Origin: [Haemophilus] felis
GTDB taxonomy: Bacteria; Pseudomonadota; Gammaproteobacteria; Enterobacterales; Pasteurellaceae
NCBI GenBank assembly: GCA_002015125.1
Contig: MUYB01000015.1
Span: forward strand, 62,210-126,209
Direction of reading: 5' to 3'
Length of the DNA stretch: 64,000 bases
Part shown: one piece after another, positions 1 to 9,885 of the stretch
Layout of the letters: each line of letters starts with the position of its first letter
How positions within the stretch are numbered: position 1 is the first letter of the stretch
Made by a program: the position numbers and the translations under genes
The notes under the pieces: generated by a model
Database searches by the model: none
Told to the model about the DNA's origin: nothing
The model's input: only the letters and a program-made list of their open reading frames with translations

Positions 1-19
1 GACTGACTGACTGACTGAC
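1..19 (-). repeat. AGTC tetranucleotide repeat tract, cut by window edge
   Basis: Four full GACT units plus GAC are seen on the + strand. On the minus strand this reads AGTC and encodes a Ser-Val-Ser-Gln repeat in all three frames. On the + strand every frame meets TGA, so only the minus strand can be coding. The tract is in frame with the LicA-like kinase upstream. Its true length is unknown because it touches the window edge. Tetranucleotide tracts of this kind drive phase variation by slippage in Haemophilus. Confidence 0.85.
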
Positions 20-889
20 AATAGTATTCATCGTTTTTATTGCTCTATCTATTCTTTTTTTTGCATAATCACCAAAAAACTCATTATTTTCTTCTTTTAC
101 TAAGGTCCAAACAAACCAAAGTAAATCTTGTCCCATTTGAAATGCTAATAATTGTTGAAATAATGCCGTATGATCTAATGATTCATTTTTGAAATATTCT
201 TTTATAAAAAAGCGTTGCTCTTCTTCTGATAATATCGCTTCAAGGCAGAAAGCAGCAAGATCAAAGATTAGATTGTTCATACCTGAGTATTCCCAATCAA
301 TAAAATAATATGAGTTGCCTTTTACAAGAATATTTTCAGGAACAAGATCATTGTGACAAGGCACTAATAAATTTGGTTGATTTAATATGTTTTTAAAAGA
401 ATAAAATAAGCTAATGAGTTCATTAATATTGGAGTGCGATTTATATAAAACATTCTTGTTTTTTAATAGGTTAAAATACCTTTCAAACTCAACAAAGATG
501 TTAAATTCATTCTCAAATTTAATTGTAGATAAGTGAAGGGATCTCAGTTTTTTAGCTATATTACTTAAATGAATTTTCTTCTTTATTGATTGATGACACA
601 AAGTTTCACTATCTTCCAAAAACTTCGTTAACTTAATTCCTGAGCGGTTGTCAAAATGTAAGGTTTCTACATTTATTCCAATATTGGCGACTAACACACT
701 ATTAATAGACTCATTATGACGATTAATTAGACTGTCAGTCATCGCACCTGGTATTCTCAATACATACTTATCTTGGCTGGTTTCGACTAAATAGTTTTTA
801 TTTGTCATACCACCTAAATAGCTTATCTTCGGATTTTCTTCAGCACTTAGTCTTAGTTTTTCACGAACAATATTTTTTAAACGTTCCAT
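1..889 (-). CDS. LicA-like choline/ethanolamine kinase, 3' end outside window
   Basis: A single open frame of 296 codons runs from ATG at 889 to the window edge with no stop. The protein has the aminoglycoside/choline kinase fold signature: a GGMTNKNYLV-type N-terminal nucleotide loop (about residues 29-38), the catalytic loop CHNDLVPEN (about residue 182 onward), and IDWEYSGMNN supplying the metal-binding Asp. This is the LicA family, which phosphorylates choline for transfer to LPS in Haemophilus; an ethanolamine or other amino-alcohol substrate is possible. The classical licA carries CAAT repeats at its 5' end. Here there is none, and an AGTC tract is instead reached near codon 290. It is followed by pepA on the same strand of the map, not by licBCD within view. 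Family assignment is firm, exact substrate is inferred. Confidence 0.8.
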   Translation of the reverse strand, partial: MERLKNIVREKLRLSAEENPKISYLGGMTNKNYLVETSQDKYVLRIPGAMTDSLINRHNESINSVLVANIGINVETLHFDNRSGIKLTKFLEDSETLCHQSIKKKIHLSNIAKKLRSLHLSTIKFENEFNIFVEFERYFNLLKNKNVLYKSHSNINELISLFYSFKNILNQPNLLVPCHNDLVPENILVKGNSYYFIDWEYSGMNNLIFDLAAFCLEAILSEEEQRFFIKEYFKNESLDHTALFQQLLAFQMGQDLLWFVWTLVKEENNEFFGDYAKKRIDRAIKTMNTIVSQSVS

Positions 890-919
890 GGTTTACTTTT
901 TCTTTTCAAAACAGAGAAA

Positions 920-947
920 CCATTCTATCACCAAAGCGATAGAATGG
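920..947 (-). terminator. Hairpin after pepA
   Basis: Perfect 10-bp arms CCATTCTATC/GATAGAATGG with an 8-nt loop lie 9 bp past the pepA stop. On the minus strand they are followed by a loose T-rich stretch rather than a clean U-run. It probably terminates pepA transcription before the LicA-like gene. Confidence 0.6.
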
Positions 948-955
948 CTCAGTGC

Positions 956-2443
956 TTATTCCACCGAATTAATCAAAAATTGCGTGAGTAGGGCGACGGG
1001 GCGACCGGTGGCGCCTTTGTTGGCGCCTTGAAGCCAAGCGGTGCCGGCAATATCTAAATGCGCCCATGGGTATTTCTTGGTGAAGTTAGATAAAAATGCA
1101 CCAGCGGTAATTGCACCGCCCCAGCGTCCGCCGATGTTGGCGAGGTCGGCGAAATTGGATTTGAGTTGCTCTTGATATTCTTCGCTGAGCGGTAAACGCC
1201 AGATTTTGTCCGCACTTTGTTGTGAGGCTTGTTGCAGCCCATTGGTTAATGCTTCGTTGGTGGAAATTAAACCGCTGTTATGTTGCCCAAGCGCTACCAC
1301 GCAAGCGCCTGTTAACGTGGCGATGTCGATAACCGCCTCAGGGTTAAAGCGTTCCACATAAGTTAATGCATCACATAGCACTAAGCGCCCTTCTGCATCG
1401 GTGTTAAGCACTTCAATGGTCAAGCCGTTCATGGTATTTAAAATATCGCCCGGACGATAGGCGTTACCGTCAGGCAGATTTTCGCAGCCCGCCAACACGC
1501 CGATCACATTAAGCGGCAGCTGCAATTCCGCGAGGGCATTCATTACGCCATACACTGCGGCGGCGCCACACATATCGTATTTCATTTCGTCCATGCTATC
1601 CGCAGGTTTGAGCGAGATACCGCCTGCATCAAAAGTAAGTCCTTTGCCTACAAGCACAATGGGTTTGGCATCGGGATTAGGATGATTGCGATATTCTATA
1701 ATGGACATTTTGGCTTCATTATGGGAACCGCGAGATACCGCTAAATAGGCGTGCATGCCCAGCTCAGTCATTTTTTGTTCATCAACAATGGTGGTTTTGA
1801 TCAAGCTGCTGCGTTGTGCTAAGGCTTCCGCTTGTTGGGCGAGATAAGTTGGCGTGCAAACATTGGGTGGACAATTTGCCACATCTTTGGCTAATTTCAC
1901 CCCTAAGGCGATGGCGCCAGCGTGGTCAATAGCCTGCTGCGCTAGCGCGGATTGTGCCTCATTCACAAGGAATTTCACTTCGCTTAAGCATATCTTCGCT
2001 GGGCTTTTTTTGCTTTTAAATTGTTCAAAGCGGTATTGCCCTGCTTCCATAGCTTCAATGGTGAAGCGAACGTTCCAATACAGATCGCGATCTTTTAGGG
2101 CAACTTCAGTCAGTGTATTCATTAAGCTTGTGGCTTGGTTTTCTTTGGCGACTTCCGCCAATTTTGCCAATAATTGTTTAAATGCGCTTTCGCTTAATTC
2201 GCCAGCTTTGCCGCAACCCACCACAAAAAGATGTTTAACATTCAAATTCGGCACGTTGCGCAAGGTGATGATTTTTCCTTCAGCGCCGGTTAACTCACCA
2301 GTGGCGATAAGCTGGGTTAAATAGCCGCCCGTGAGTTGATCAATGTTAAGCGCGCTAGGCGAAAGTGTGTCTTGTTCAAAAATGCCCACAGCAAGGCTGT
2401 CAGATAAGGCGGTTTGGCTGTTATGCTGGATACTGTATTTCAT
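956..2443 (-). CDS. pepA: Leucyl aminopeptidase (cytosol aminopeptidase, M17)
   Basis: The product releases N-terminal amino acids, preferring leucine, in the cytosol; in enterobacteria PepA is also a DNA-binding protein. At 495 aa it has the usual family length. The M17 signature NTDAEGR is present near residue 350, and the metal-binding run [11 protein letters not shown] lies near residue 266. The gene diverges from lptF, as is common in gammaproteobacteria, and is closed by a hairpin on its 3' side. Nothing unusual is seen in the protein. Identification is secure. Confidence 0.97.
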   Translation of the reverse strand: MKYSIQHNSQTALSDSLAVGIFEQDTLSPSALNIDQLTGGYLTQLIATGELTGAEGKIITLRNVPNLNVKHLFVVGCGKAGELSESAFKQLLAKLAEVAKENQATSLMNTLTEVALKDRDLYWNVRFTIEAMEAGQYRFEQFKSKKSPAKICLSEVKFLVNEAQSALAQQAIDHAGAIALGVKLAKDVANCPPNVCTPTYLAQQAEALAQRSSLIKTTIVDEQKMTELGMHAYLAVSRGSHNEAKMSIIEYRNHPNPDAKPIVLVGKGLTFDAGGISLKPADSMDEMKYDMCGAAAVYGVMNALAELQLPLNVIGVLAGCENLPDGNAYRPGDILNTMNGLTIEVLNTDAEGRLVLCDALTYVERFNPEAVIDIATLTGACVVALGQHNSGLISTNEALTNGLQQASQQSADKIWRLPLSEEYQEQLKSNFADLANIGGRWGGAITAGAFLSNFTKKYPWAHLDIAGTAWLQGANKGATGRPVALLTQFLINSVE

Positions 2444-2561
2444 TTTTCCTCACAATATTTTTACTGTTTTAGCAAGGAAAATCGGGTATCATAGCCCAAT
2501 TTTCCAGTCTGTAAATGTTGCGCTATTCTAGCGTAATTTCATTAAAAATATAGGCGATAAC

Positions 2562-3665
2562 GTGATTCTTATTCGATATTTACTGCGTGAAATTTTTAAA
2601 AGCCAAATTGCGATTTTATTTATTTTACTGCTTATCTTTTTTTGTCAGCAGCTCGTGCGAGTTTTAGGCTCCGCAGCAAGCGGTAAAATACCAACAGACC
2701 TCGTATTTTCTTTGCTCGGGTTGGGCATTCCAATGATGGCGCAATTAATGTTACCGCTAAGTTTATTTATCGCTATCTTATTAACCCTAGGGCGCTTGTA
2801 TTCAGAAAGTGAAATTACGGTGATGAGAGCTTGTGGTGTCGGTCAAAAGCTTTTAATTATTACGTCATTATTGCTCTCTTTAATTACAGCAACGGTAGCA
2901 ACTTACAACGTATTTTGGTTAACACCTTGGGCAGTACAGAAACAAGCCTCTATCCTTGAAGATGCAAAAGCTAATCCAACCATGGGCGCATTAAGCTCGG
3001 GACAGTTTATCCGCACTAATAATGATGAATTTGTGTTATTCATTAACGAAATCAAAAATGAGCGTATTCAGGATATATATGTGTTTCAAACTAGAGAGAA
3101 AGGAAATGTGAAGCCTTCAGTGCTAGTTGCTGAATTCGGTGAGTTAAAAGCGCTAGAAAATGGCGATCAAATTTTAAGACTTGAAAATAGCCAACGTGTT
3201 GAAGGCTCCGCTGCATTACCTGATTTTAGAATTACGCATTTTGATGAATATCAAGCTTATTTAGGTTATCAGCCAAATAGTAACGCATCTGATGAGGCTT
3301 CTGCTTTAAATTTTTGGGAATTATTCCAGAAAGACGGTGCGGCGATAAAGGCAGAAATAAATTGGCGTATTAGCTTGATTTTAGCCATTCCTCTCATGGC
3401 GTTAATTGCTATTCCTCTGAGTAAAGTAAATCCTAGACAAGGGCGCTTTGCAAAAATTCTGCCGGCCTTGTTACTTTACTTAATTTATTTCCTATTGCAG
3501 AGTTCTTTGAAATCTGCATGGAGTGCAGAAAAATTAGATGGAACAGTCTTAATGCCATTAACTAATGTGATATTTCTCGTGATTGGCCTGTTATTGAATC
3601 GCTTTGCTAACACATCTTTGCCTCGTTTTCGTTCTTTATTCAATAACAATGTCGTAAAAGGATAA
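2562..3665 (+). CDS. lptF: LPS export ABC transporter permease LptF
   Basis: LptF is an inner-membrane subunit of the LptB2FGC complex that extracts lipopolysaccharide and drives it to the outer membrane. The 367-aa protein shows the YjgP/YjgQ layout: a transmembrane block at about residues 10-120, a periplasmic beta-jellyroll region (about 130-260), then three C-terminal membrane segments. The start is GTG at 2562 after an AGGCG stretch. It is directly followed by lptG after 7 bp, forming the standard two-gene operon divergent from pepA. Confidence 0.95.
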   Translation: MILIRYLLREIFKSQIAILFILLLIFFCQQLVRVLGSAASGKIPTDLVFSLLGLGIPMMAQLMLPLSLFIAILLTLGRLYSESEITVMRACGVGQKLLIITSLLLSLITATVATYNVFWLTPWAVQKQASILEDAKANPTMGALSSGQFIRTNNDEFVLFINEIKNERIQDIYVFQTREKGNVKPSVLVAEFGELKALENGDQILRLENSQRVEGSAALPDFRITHFDEYQAYLGYQPNSNASDEASALNFWELFQKDGAAIKAEINWRISLILAIPLMALIAIPLSKVNPRQGRFAKILPALLLYLIYFLLQSSLKSAWSAEKLDGTVLMPLTNVIFLVIGLLLNRFANTSLPRFRSLFNNNVVKG

Positions 3666-3672
3666 ACTGAAT

Positions 3673-4737
3673 ATGATTAGTACGTTAGATCGTTATCTAG
3701 GAAAGGCTATCCTAGGCGCTATTTTTATTAGCCTTCTAATGCTGGTCGGTTTATCTAGTATTATTAAATTTGTTGAGCAATTTCGCAGTGTTGGACGAGG
3801 TAGCTATGATATTTGGCAAGCTATAGCTTATACAATACTTACCATTCCTAAAGATATTGAAATTTTCTTTCCGATGGCGGCTTTATTAGGTGCGTTAATT
3901 GCTTTGGGTGGATTAGCGAGCCGTAGTGAATTAGTGGTTATGCAATCTGCTGGATTCTCAAAATTTAGAATTGGTTTAGCGGTTATGAAAACTGCAATCC
4001 CGCTAGTGATTTTAACCATGTTAATTGGCGAATGGGGAATTCCTCAAACAGAGCAATTTGCCAGGGAGCTTCGCTCTAAAGCAATGTATGGTGGTTCTTT
4101 GCTCTCAGTAAAAAATGGTATTTGGGCAAAAGACAGTAACGATTTCATCTACATCAAACGCATTACAGATGATTTGGAATTAAACGATATTTATATTTAT
4201 AGTTTTAGCGGTAATCGTCAGTTACAAAAAGTACAACACGCGAATAGTGCTTTTTTCTCTGAGGGCGTTTGGCGCTTACGTCAGTTGAATGAATCAACAA
4301 TTAGCGAAGATAGTATTACCACCGAAAATTACATTAACCAGATCTGGCAAACTAATTTAACGCCAGATAAGTTGGGAATCGCTTCGCTAAAACCAACCTC
4401 TTTATCGATCTCAGGATTATCAAATTATATTCATTTCTTAAGGCAGACAGGGCAGGAGGCGAAGAAGTTTGAATTAACCTATTGGCGAAAACTATTCCAG
4501 CCTCTCTCAGTGGGTGTGATGATGATGCTTGCTTTATCTTTTATTTTTGGCCCATTAAGAAGTGTTACCGCCGGCGCTAGAATATTAACAGGTATTTGCT
4601 TTGGCTTTTTATTTTATGTGGTAAATGAAATTTTCGGTCCTTTAAGCTTGGTTTATGATGTAGCGCCGATGTTAGGTGCTTTAATGCCAAGTTTATTATT
4701 CTTATTAATATCTTGGCGACTACTCAGCAGAAAATAA
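3673..4737 (+). CDS. lptG: LPS export ABC transporter permease LptG
   Basis: LptG is the partner of LptF in the inner-membrane LPS extractor. The 354-aa protein has the same plan of N-terminal membrane helices, a periplasmic domain and three C-terminal helices. It includes the conserved cytoplasmic stretch SRSELVVMQSAGFS near residue 85, which couples to the LptB ATPase. It starts 7 bp after lptF, so the two are co-transcribed. The ATPase gene lptB is not in this window. Confidence 0.95.
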   Translation: MISTLDRYLGKAILGAIFISLLMLVGLSSIIKFVEQFRSVGRGSYDIWQAIAYTILTIPKDIEIFFPMAALLGALIALGGLASRSELVVMQSAGFSKFRIGLAVMKTAIPLVILTMLIGEWGIPQTEQFARELRSKAMYGGSLLSVKNGIWAKDSNDFIYIKRITDDLELNDIYIYSFSGNRQLQKVQHANSAFFSEGVWRLRQLNESTISEDSITTENYINQIWQTNLTPDKLGIASLKPTSLSISGLSNYIHFLRQTGQEAKKFELTYWRKLFQPLSVGVMMMLALSFIFGPLRSVTAGARILTGICFGFLFYVVNEIFGPLSLVYDVAPMLGALMPSLLFLLISWRLLSRK

Positions 4738-4760
4738 TTCTATCTTCATTTTTCACACTG

Positions 4761-4801
4761 CATCTCGAAACTTGGATTAACGGCCCAAATGTTTCGAGAT
4801 G
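4761..4801. repeat. 11-bp inverted repeat after lptG
   Basis: CATCTCGAAAC and GTTTCGAGATG are perfect inverted arms separated by 19 nt, starting 23 bp past the lptG stop. There is no U-run and the loop is long, so a classic terminator is not supported; Rho-dependent ending, RNA protection or a protein site are alternatives. The rest of the stretch to the tRNA at 4966 shows nothing further. Confidence 0.45.
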
Positions 4802-4965
4802 TAAGGTTTAATATCCTTATTCAAAGAATAAAACATCACATCCTATTTTTCTAAAATTACACCTAAAAATCGATTAATCAAATTGAATACTGAGCCGCAA
4901 AACACAACTACCGAAAGCGATATTCTTAGTTTGTAGGACTGTAAGATAGAGATTTGTTATTGAAA

Positions 4966-5042
4966 TGGCGCACCCGAGAGGATTCGAACCTCTGACCGCT
5001 CGGTTCGTAGCCGAGTACTCTATCCAGCTGAGCTACGGGTGC
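4966..5042 (-). tRNA. tRNA-Arg(ACG), copy 2 in transcript
   Basis: The 77-nt gene including encoded CCA begins GCACCCGTAGCTCAG, has the anticodon loop CTACGAA giving ACG, and ends with TTCGAATCC and acceptor CGGGTGC-G-CCA. It reads CGN codons after A34 is converted to inosine. It is identical to the copy 55 bp upstream, so this is a tandem duplication. Confidence 0.97.
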
Positions 5043-5097
5043 GTATTGAATTGTTTGTTGTTAGCGAACCAAAACAAATATTAGAGTCTATTTGAAA

Positions 5098-5174
5098 TGG
5101 CGCACCCGAGAGGATTCGAACCTCTGACCGCTCGGTTCGTAGCCGAGTACTCTATCCAGCTGAGCTACGGGTGC
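5098..5174 (-). tRNA. tRNA-Arg(ACG), copy 1 in transcript
   Basis: This 77-nt gene is identical in sequence to the neighbour at 4966-5042, with the same ACG anticodon and encoded CCA. It lies between tRNA-Ser(GCT) and the second Arg copy and is probably processed from one precursor driven by the promoter at 5317-5344. Confidence 0.97.
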
Positions 5175-5202
5175 AACTATATGTGATAACACATTGAGTA
5201 AA

Positions 5203-5296
5203 TGGCGGTGAGAGAGGGATTCGAACCCTCGATGGAGTTTTTGACCCCATACTCCCTTAGCAGGGGAGCGCCTTCAGCCTGCTCGGCCATCTCACC
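5203..5296 (-). tRNA. tRNA-Ser(GCT)
   Basis: This 94-nt type II tRNA begins GGTGAGATGGCCGAG, has the anticodon arm CCCCTGCTAAGGGAG giving GCT (reads AGU/AGC), a long variable arm, and the 3' end TCTCACC-G-CCA. It is the first gene of the three-tRNA transcript. Confidence 0.97.
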
Positions 5297-5316
5297 ACAA
5301 TCGGTTTGTGCGCGGT

Positions 5317-5344
5317 ATGATACGTTTTTCCTGAAAGATGTCAA
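5317..5344 (-). promoter_or_regulatory. Sigma70 promoter of the tRNA cluster
   Basis: On the minus strand, TTGACA (5339-5344), a 16-bp spacer and TATCAT (5317-5322) lie about 20 bp before the tRNA-Ser 5' end. The -10 is followed by a GC-rich discriminator (CCGCGC), which is typical of stringently controlled stable RNA promoters. Confidence 0.85.
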
Positions 5345-5400
5345 ACTCTTTTTATAAAAAAGAACACGGTTGACTGATTTCTCTACAAATGGCATTTCAG

Positions 5401-7419
5401 CTATGACTTTCCTCGTAAAATTGCTCGTAATTGCTCCAATTGTAAGCTCGTTTTTTCCATTTGTTCAGCTTTGCTCATTTGCGGTTTATCCTTATCCCAT
5501 TGCAAATCATCTTGCGGTAACTCTAATAGAAAACGACTTGGCTCAGGTTTTATCACATCACCAAACTGACGACGTTCTTTACATAAAGAAAAGTGCAATG
5601 TTTGCTGCGCGCGCGTAATCCCCACATAGGCTAAGCGCCGCTCTTCCTCTACATTATCTTCATCAATACTTGTTTGATGAGGAAGAATACCCTCTTCCAT
5701 ACCGATTAAAAATACATGAGGAAATTCTAGTCCTTTTGAAGCATGTAAGGTCATTAATTGCACTTGATCGTTTGCTTCATCATCTTCACTGCGTTCTAGC
5801 ATATCTCTTAAAGTCAACCTTGTTACCACTTGATTCAAGGTCATCGGCGCTTCCACTTCATCGCCTTTTAGCATATCAGCTACCCAATCAAACAAAGTTG
5901 CCACATTTTTACTTTGCATTTCGGCAGCTTTAGGGTTGGCAGCATGTTCATATAAATATTCCTCATAATGAATTTGAGCCAACATACTGCGAATAGCACG
6001 CTCAGGTTCTGAACGAACAACCTCATCACTTAAATTTACAACCCATTGTGCAAATCCTTGCAAGGCGTTATAAGCTTTCGGCGTTAGTCGATGGATTAAT
6101 TCAAAATCAAATATTGCTTCAAACAAACTGAAATGTTTTTCCTGAGCTAACTCACCTAGTTTTTGCAAGGTTACCGAACCGATTTCACGTTTAGGTGTAT
6201 TCACAATACGCAAAAATGCCGCATCATCATCTTGATTTACCAACAAACGTAAATACGCCAGCATATCTTTCACTTCTGCACGAGAGAAAAAGGACGTTCC
6301 ACCAGAAATTTTATAGGGAATACGATTTTGCATTAACACTTTTTCTAGCAAGCGAGATTGGTGATTTCCTCGATATAAAATAGCGTAATCTTTATATTTC
6401 GTTTTCTGCATAAAGCGATGTGCAATAAGTTCACCAACAACTTTTTCTGCTTCATCTTCTTCATTTTTTGCTTCAATAATTTGTAGTTTTTCACCTTGAT
6501 CTAATTTAGAAAATAACTTTTTATCAAAGACATGTTCATTATTTTCTATAAGGATATTGGCACAATGTAAAATCCGTTGGCTAGAACGATAATTTTGTTC
6601 CAACTTAATAACTTCTAATTGTGGAAAATCATTCTTTAAGCGCATCATATTTTGTGGACGCGCGCCTCTCCATGAATAAATGGATTGATCATCATCGCCC
6701 ACCACAGTAAAGCAAGCACGCTCACCCACTAATAATTTAATTAACTCGTACTGACTAGTGTTGGTATCTTGATATTCATCTACCAATAAATAACGAATCT
6801 TTTGTTGCCATTTAGCTCGTACATCTTCATTTTGCTTAAAGAGTAATGTTGGCAACATAATTAAATCGTCAAAATCTAAGACATTGTAAGCGCGGATCTG
6901 CTTATTGTAGCGTTCATAGCAAGTAGCAAAAGTACTCTGTTTTTGATCTCGTGCGCGAGCTTTGGCTTGCGATGGCGACACCAAATCATTTTTCCAGTTA
7001 GAAATGGTTGCAACAAGTTCACGCAATAAATCCTTATCTTCCGACAGCAAATCCGCCGTAAGTTCTTTTAATAAAGCGAATTGATCATGCTCATCAAATA
7101 AGGTCATATTCGATTTAAAACCGAGATGTTTATGTTCTCGCTTAATAATATCAAAGCCCAATGTATGGAATGTACATACCGTTAAACCGCGACTTGCAAC
7201 TTTCCCTATAGAATGAGACACTCGCTCTTTCATCTCTCGAGCTGCTTTATTGGTAAAGGTAACGGCAGCAATGTTCTTAGGAAGATAGCCACAGTTTTCA
7301 ATTAAGTAAGCAATTTTATTGATGATAACTCGCGTCTTGCCCGATCCTGCTCCTGCTAGCACTAAACAAGGACCAGTAACATAAGCCACAGATTTTTGTT
7401 GTTGGGGATTGAGTTTCAT
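5401..7419 (-). CDS. rep: ATP-dependent DNA helicase Rep
   Basis: Rep is a superfamily 1A 3'-5' helicase that clears proteins ahead of the replication fork and aids restart. All SF1 motifs are visible in the 672-aa protein: Walker A AGAGSGKT near residue 22, DEYQDTN (Walker B) near 216, QSIYSWRG near 243, [12 protein letters not shown] near 555 and VGITRAQ near 597. The shorter C-terminal tail separates it from UvrD. It is transcribed toward the tRNA cluster and stands alone. Confidence 0.96.
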   Translation of the reverse strand: MKLNPQQQKSVAYVTGPCLVLAGAGSGKTRVIINKIAYLIENCGYLPKNIAAVTFTNKAAREMKERVSHSIGKVASRGLTVCTFHTLGFDIIKREHKHLGFKSNMTLFDEHDQFALLKELTADLLSEDKDLLRELVATISNWKNDLVSPSQAKARARDQKQSTFATCYERYNKQIRAYNVLDFDDLIMLPTLLFKQNEDVRAKWQQKIRYLLVDEYQDTNTSQYELIKLLVGERACFTVVGDDDQSIYSWRGARPQNMMRLKNDFPQLEVIKLEQNYRSSQRILHCANILIENNEHVFDKKLFSKLDQGEKLQIIEAKNEEDEAEKVVGELIAHRFMQKTKYKDYAILYRGNHQSRLLEKVLMQNRIPYKISGGTSFFSRAEVKDMLAYLRLLVNQDDDAAFLRIVNTPKREIGSVTLQKLGELAQEKHFSLFEAIFDFELIHRLTPKAYNALQGFAQWVVNLSDEVVRSEPERAIRSMLAQIHYEEYLYEHAANPKAAEMQSKNVATLFDWVADMLKGDEVEAPMTLNQVVTRLTLRDMLERSEDDEANDQVQLMTLHASKGLEFPHVFLIGMEEGILPHQTSIDEDNVEEERRLAYVGITRAQQTLHFSLCKERRQFGDVIKPEPSRFLLELPQDDLQWDKDKPQMSKAEQMEKTSLQLEQLRAILRGKS

Positions 7420-7494
7420 AGATCATTCAGATGAAATAATGCAAAGGAGGCTAATAATATAAGCAATATTGCAAAAATGCGATCTTAAAATAAT

Positions 7495-7523
7495 AAAAAG
7501 AAAGGCTGAATTCCTCAGCCTTT
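7495..7523 (-). terminator. Rho-independent terminator of deoD
   Basis: The stem AAAGGCTGA/TCAGCCTTT (7501-7509 and 7515-7523) is followed on the minus strand by a T-rich run. It sits 18 bp past the deoD stop. Confidence 0.85.
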
Positions 7524-7541
7524 TAAAATATTAATTCAACA

Positions 7542-8258
7542 TTACGCCTTATCGCCGATTAAAACGGATTCTAAAGCAATTTCGATCATATCGTTAAATG
7601 TCAACTGACGCTCTTCTGCTGTAGTTTGCTCGTGAGTACGAATATGATCAGAGACAGTACAGATCGTTAACGCTTTCGCCCCAAACTCTGCAGCAACGCC
7701 ATAAATACCTGCGGCTTCCATTTCTACGCCCAAAATGCCATATTTTTCCATGACATCAAACATTGAGGCATCTGGCGTATAAAACAAATCTGCCGAGAAA
7801 AGATTACCAACACGAACATTCACCCCTTTCTCTTTTGCTGCTTGTACGGCAGCCATTGTCATGTCAAAGTCAGCAATTGCTGCAAAATCGTGATCTTTAA
7901 AACGAATACGGTTCACTTTCGAATCAGTACAGGCACCCATTCCAATAACCACATCACGTAGTTTCACATCCATGCGTACGGCACCACAAGAACCGACACG
8001 AATAATTTTTTTCACGCCATATTCTGTAATTAATTCTTTTGCATAAATTGAGCAAGATGGAATCCCCATTCCATGTCCCATCACAGAAATTTTACGACCT
8101 TTGTAAGTACCAGTATAGCCAAGCATATTACGAACATTCGTAATTTCTTTTACATCTTGTAAAAAAGTTTCTGCAATATATTTTGCACGAAGTGGATCGC
8201 CTGGCATCAATACAACATCAGCGAAAGCACCAGCAGGAGCATTAATATGTGGAGTCAT
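7542..8258 (-). CDS. deoD: Purine nucleoside phosphorylase (DeoD type)
   Basis: DeoD cleaves purine (deoxy)ribonucleosides with phosphate to the base and (deoxy)ribose 1-phosphate in the cytosol. The 238-aa protein matches the hexameric DeoD length. It shows the phosphate-binding region PGDPLRAK near residue 19, the MEAAGIYG stretch near residue 179, and [11 protein letters not shown] near residue 202, which includes the catalytic Asp. It follows nupC on the same strand by 132 bp, pairing nucleoside uptake with breakdown. Confidence 0.96.
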   Translation of the reverse strand: MTPHINAPAGAFADVVLMPGDPLRAKYIAETFLQDVKEITNVRNMLGYTGTYKGRKISVMGHGMGIPSCSIYAKELITEYGVKKIIRVGSCGAVRMDVKLRDVVIGMGACTDSKVNRIRFKDHDFAAIADFDMTMAAVQAAKEKGVNVRVGNLFSADLFYTPDASMFDVMEKYGILGVEMEAAGIYGVAAEFGAKALTICTVSDHIRTHEQTTAEERQLTFNDMIEIALESVLIGDKA

Positions 8259-8332
8259 AATATTTTCCTTTTTTGAGTTAATAAAAAATCGTTCACCGTA
8301 AAACGCAATCGTTTTACTTTATTTTTAGACAA

Positions 8333-8359
8333 CAACACCACGAAAATATCGTGGTGTTG
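8333..8359. repeat. Hairpin between nupC and deoD
   Basis: Perfect 11-bp arms CAACACCACGA/TCGTGGTGTTG enclose a 5-nt loop. In the transcribed (minus) direction it is followed by A-rich sequence, not U's, so it is more likely an mRNA processing or protection element between nupC and deoD than a full terminator. Confidence 0.5.
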
Positions 8360-8390
8360 CATAAAATTTTGATTTAAGCGATACCACTGG

Positions 8391-9665
8391 TTAACCCAAA
8401 GCAACGCCACCTAAACCGATAAACAAACCTGCGATGGTTGCACTCATTAAGTTTGCAAGCGAACCTGCGATCATTGCTTTAATACCTAAGCGAGCAATAT
8501 CACCACGGCGATTTGGAGCCATTGTGCCTAGACCACCAATTAAGATTGCGATAGAACTGAAGTTAGCAAAACCACATAGTGCAAACGTAATAATTGCTTG
8601 AGTTTTATCACCTAATTGGACAATAGCACTGTCTGCTGCTGCATCTTTCAAATAATTTGTAAATTCTAAATAACCGACAAATTCATTTACTGCGAGTTTT
8701 GTACCAATCATACGACCAGCAACTTCAGCTTCTGCCCAAGGCACACCAATAATCCAAGCAAGTGGTTTGAAAATCCAACCAAGAATAAGACCTAAAGACA
8801 ACTCTGGCATATTAAACCAGCCACCGATACCACCGAGGATACCATTTAATAATGCAATTAACGCTACAAATGCAATTAACATTGCTCCTACGTTGAGAGC
8901 TAAATGCATACCAGCAGAAGCACCACCAGCAGCATCCAAAATATTTGAAGGTTTTTCTAAGTCCACTTTCTCCAAACTATCAGAAAATTTTTCTGTTTGT
9001 GGATAAAGGATTTTTGCAAATAATAAGCCTGCTGGTGCTGCCATAAATGAAGCAGCAATTAAATATGGAAGAGGCACCCCCATACCTGCATAGCCCGCCA
9101 TCACAGAACCAGCAATGGATGCTAAACCACCACACATAATGGCGAATAATTCTGATTCAGTCATTTTGCTGATGTAAGGCTTAACGATTAATGGTGCTTC
9201 AGTTTGACCAACGAAAATGTTTGCCGCTGCAGACATAGATTCTGCTCTTGAAGTGCCAAGTAGTTTTTGTAATGCACCACCAATGATTTTAATAATCCAT
9301 TGCATCACACCAATGTAATAGAGCAATGAAATCAACGCAGAGAAGAAGACGATAGTTGGTAAAACACGTAAGGCGAAAACAAAACCACCTCCACCAAAGA
9401 CTTCAAACATCTTGTCGCTGACAAGACCGCCAAACAAGAAACCAATACCTTCATTGCCGTAGGCAATCACTTTGCTAACGCCGTTAGACAGCCACAAAAG
9501 TGCTTCACGTCCCACAGGCACATAAAGAATTAATGCACCAATCGCAATTTGAATACCTAACGCACCTAACACAGTACGATAATTGATTGCTTTACGGTTA
9601 TTCGATAACGCAAATGCAATGGCAAGCAAGGCAAGGATACCGACAACGCTAATTAACATACCCAT
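8391..9665 (-). CDS. nupC: Nucleoside:cation symporter NupC
   Basis: This is a concentrative nucleoside transporter of the inner membrane. The 424-aa protein has the CNT family plan with about ten hydrophobic segments. It contains the conserved run [13 protein letters not shown] (near residue 152) and the C-terminal [14 protein letters not shown] region that forms the substrate site. GAGGAC lies a few bases ahead of ATG 9665. A CRP-like site at 9791-9806 lies upstream, matching the catabolite control known for nucleoside uptake. deoD follows. Confidence 0.95.
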   Translation of the reverse strand: MGMLISVVGILALLAIAFALSNNRKAINYRTVLGALGIQIAIGALILYVPVGREALLWLSNGVSKVIAYGNEGIGFLFGGLVSDKMFEVFGGGGFVFALRVLPTIVFFSALISLLYYIGVMQWIIKIIGGALQKLLGTSRAESMSAAANIFVGQTEAPLIVKPYISKMTESELFAIMCGGLASIAGSVMAGYAGMGVPLPYLIAASFMAAPAGLLFAKILYPQTEKFSDSLEKVDLEKPSNILDAAGGASAGMHLALNVGAMLIAFVALIALLNGILGGIGGWFNMPELSLGLILGWIFKPLAWIIGVPWAEAEVAGRMIGTKLAVNEFVGYLEFTNYLKDAAADSAIVQLGDKTQAIITFALCGFANFSSIAILIGGLGTMAPNRRGDIARLGIKAMIAGSLANLMSATIAGLFIGLGGVALG

Positions 9666-9764
9666 ATATTTGTCCTCTTTCTGATGTGAAATAAAATTTA
9701 AATTGGGAATGCAATTCTACTTGGTTTTTAAATAAAAATCTTGCCCAAGCTCGGTGAAAAGTCT

Positions 9765-9780
9765 AACTTTAGTCAAAGTT
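9765..9780. repeat. AACTTT-N4-AAAGTT palindrome upstream of nupC
   Basis: A perfect 6-bp inverted repeat with a 4-bp spacer lies in the divergent region between nupC and the YczE-like gene, next to a CRP-like site. It could be an operator. No regulator can be named from the sequence. Confidence 0.35.
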
Positions 9781-9790
9781 TTTTCAAAAA

Positions 9791-9806
9791 TGTGATATAA
9801 ATCTCA
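9791..9806. promoter_or_regulatory. CRP-like site between nupC and yczE-like gene
   Basis: TGTGA-N6-TCTCA matches the CRP consensus TGTGA-N6-TCACA at nine of ten positions and sits in AT-rich flanks. It lies 126 bp ahead of the nupC start and 80 bp ahead of the divergent membrane protein gene, so it may serve either. Confidence 0.65.
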
Positions 9807-9885
9807 AAAATTTTTCAATACTTTTTCATCTATGATGCGATATGCTTTATTCCATCATATAAGAATTAAAAGCAGAATAAAAACT

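Noticed and set aside
1..19. GACT repeat as part of a + strand gene
   Set aside because: GACT repeats contain TGA in every + frame, so no + strand gene can read through them.
1..60. Tract taken as the AGTC repeat of a phase-variable ModA methyltransferase
   Set aside because: The sequence leading into the tract is a complete kinase domain, not the ModA N-terminal region; nothing of a methyltransferase is visible in the window.
4761..4801. Inverted repeat after lptG as a Rho-independent terminator
   Set aside because: The loop is 19 nt and no U-run follows; kept only as an inverted repeat.
5177..5395. 72-aa open frame on the minus strand
   Set aside because: It overlaps tRNA-Ser and the tRNA promoter and has no family resemblance.
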